Assembly: GCA_051653625.1 (NCBI GenBank) | Contig: JBOFWM010000121.1 | Coordinates: forward strand, 1 to 6,587 | Length of the DNA: 6,587 bases | Reading direction: 5' to 3' | Source of the DNA: SFDP01 sp051653625 | Lineage (GTDB): Bacteria > Bacillota > Clostridia > Lachnospirales > Lachnospiraceae | Part shown: piece by piece, positions 6,518 to 6,587 of the stretch | Layout of the letters: each line of letters opens with the position of its first letter | Numbering within the stretch: position 1 is the first letter of the stretch | Notes under the pieces: model-generated | What the model was told of the DNA's origin: nothing | The model's database searches: none | Seen by the model: the letters and a program-made list of their open reading frames with translations, nothing else | Translations under genes and position numbers: made by a program

Positions 6518-6543
6518 GTTTGTGATAGTATAAATCAAGAGGT
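6498..6543 (+). other. Long imperfect stem-loop enclosing the ribosome site of the next gene
   Basis: ACCTCTTG (6498-6505) is an exact inverted repeat of CAAGAGGT (6536-6543). Inside it TTTATAC (6508-6514) is an exact inverted repeat of GTATAAA (6528-6534). They give 8 + 7 base pairs around a 2x1 internal loop, with a 13-nt terminal loop. The 3' outer arm contains most of the Shine-Dalgarno of the gene at 6551. RNA that includes both arms should hide that site. RNA starting from the candidate promoter (about 6524) lacks the 5' arms and would leave it free. Confidence 0.65.
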
Positions 6544-6546
6544 GAT
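6538..6546 (+). promoter_or_regulatory. Strong ribosome binding site for the 3'-terminal gene
   Basis: AGAGGTGAT matches most of the 16S anti-SD complement. The AGGTG core ends 6 nt before the ATG at 6551. It lies in the 3' arm of the stem-loop described at 6498-6543. Confidence 0.75.
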
Positions 6547-6550
6547 AAAT

Positions 6551-6587
6551 ATGAAGTATTATTCTATCGGGGATTTTGCAAATCTAA
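6551..6587 (+). CDS. Start of a MerR-type HTH protein or IS607-family recombinase, 3'-partial
   Basis: Only 12 codons are visible, reading MKYYSIGDFANL. Y-S-I-G-x-F-A-x-L is the typical first helix of a MerR-like winged HTH. The same start occurs in MerR regulators and in the DNA-binding domain of IS607-family serine recombinases (TnpA), and the fragment cannot separate the two. It has a strong ribosome site and probably its own promoter, so it appears to be a transcription unit separate from the glycan operon. The structured leader, with its ribosome site inside an inverted repeat, would fit a transposase gene guarded from read-through, or a self-regulated repressor. Confidence 0.6.
   Translation, partial: MKYYSIGDFANL

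Noticed and set aside
6529..6534. TATAAA as the -10 box for the gene at 6551
   Set aside because: Transcription would begin at about 6541, inside the ribosome site. The TACAAT box at 6512-6517 gives a workable leader.
6503..6534. MerR-type promoter with a 20-nt spacer (TTGTTT to TATAAA)
   Set aside because: The long spacer is suggestive of MerR control, but the start point would fall in the ribosome site and the dyad arms lie outside the spacer, not within it.

Overview
This is an AT-rich window (roughly 30% G+C by eye) with strong purine-rich Shine-Dalgarno sites, heavy use of AAA/ATA/AGA codons and short intergenic gaps. That suggests a low-GC Gram-positive, most likely a Clostridia/Lachnospiraceae-type Firmicute. 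The assignment is inference from base composition and protein style, not from a marker gene.

Layout: five complete genes and two partial ones, all on the + strand. Positions 1-840 hold the 3' part of a membrane-anchored diguanylate cyclase (GGEEF motif) whose start lies outside the window. After 12 nt comes a 587-residue polytopic membrane protein resembling the LIC_10190 family (853-2616). It is followed by a YdjC/ChbG/HpnK-type deacetylase (2646-3524), a rhamnosyltransferase-like GT2 enzyme overlapping it by 4 nt (3521-4354), an FAD-dependent oxidoreductase with an unusual four-cysteine insert (4379-5497), and a GtrB/DPM1-like membrane-anchored GT2 protein with an eroded DXD motif (5512-6447). 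These look like one operon for a cell-surface glycan or its modification. No promoter or terminator is evident between the genes.

Working model (inference): the GtrB-like protein loads a sugar on polyprenyl phosphate, the YdjC-type enzyme removes an acetyl group from an N-acetylated sugar, and the LIC_10190-like protein uses the lipid-linked sugar on the outer face of the membrane. This parallels the Francisella FlmF2-NaxD-FlmK logic in a Gram-positive setting. The rhamnosyltransferase-like enzyme would extend the glycan, and the FAD enzyme would add an unknown oxidation step. A c-di-GMP synthase directly upstream could link the locus to second-messenger signalling.

The 103-nt region 6448-6550 is densely structured. 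It contains a possible terminator, an 18-bp AT palindrome, a candidate promoter, and a long imperfect stem-loop (6498-6543) whose 3' arm contains the Shine-Dalgarno of the next gene. That gene (6551 onward, only 12 codons visible) begins like a MerR-type HTH protein or an IS607-family serine recombinase. The layout is what a gene insulated from read-through transcription would look like, as known for some insertion sequences.
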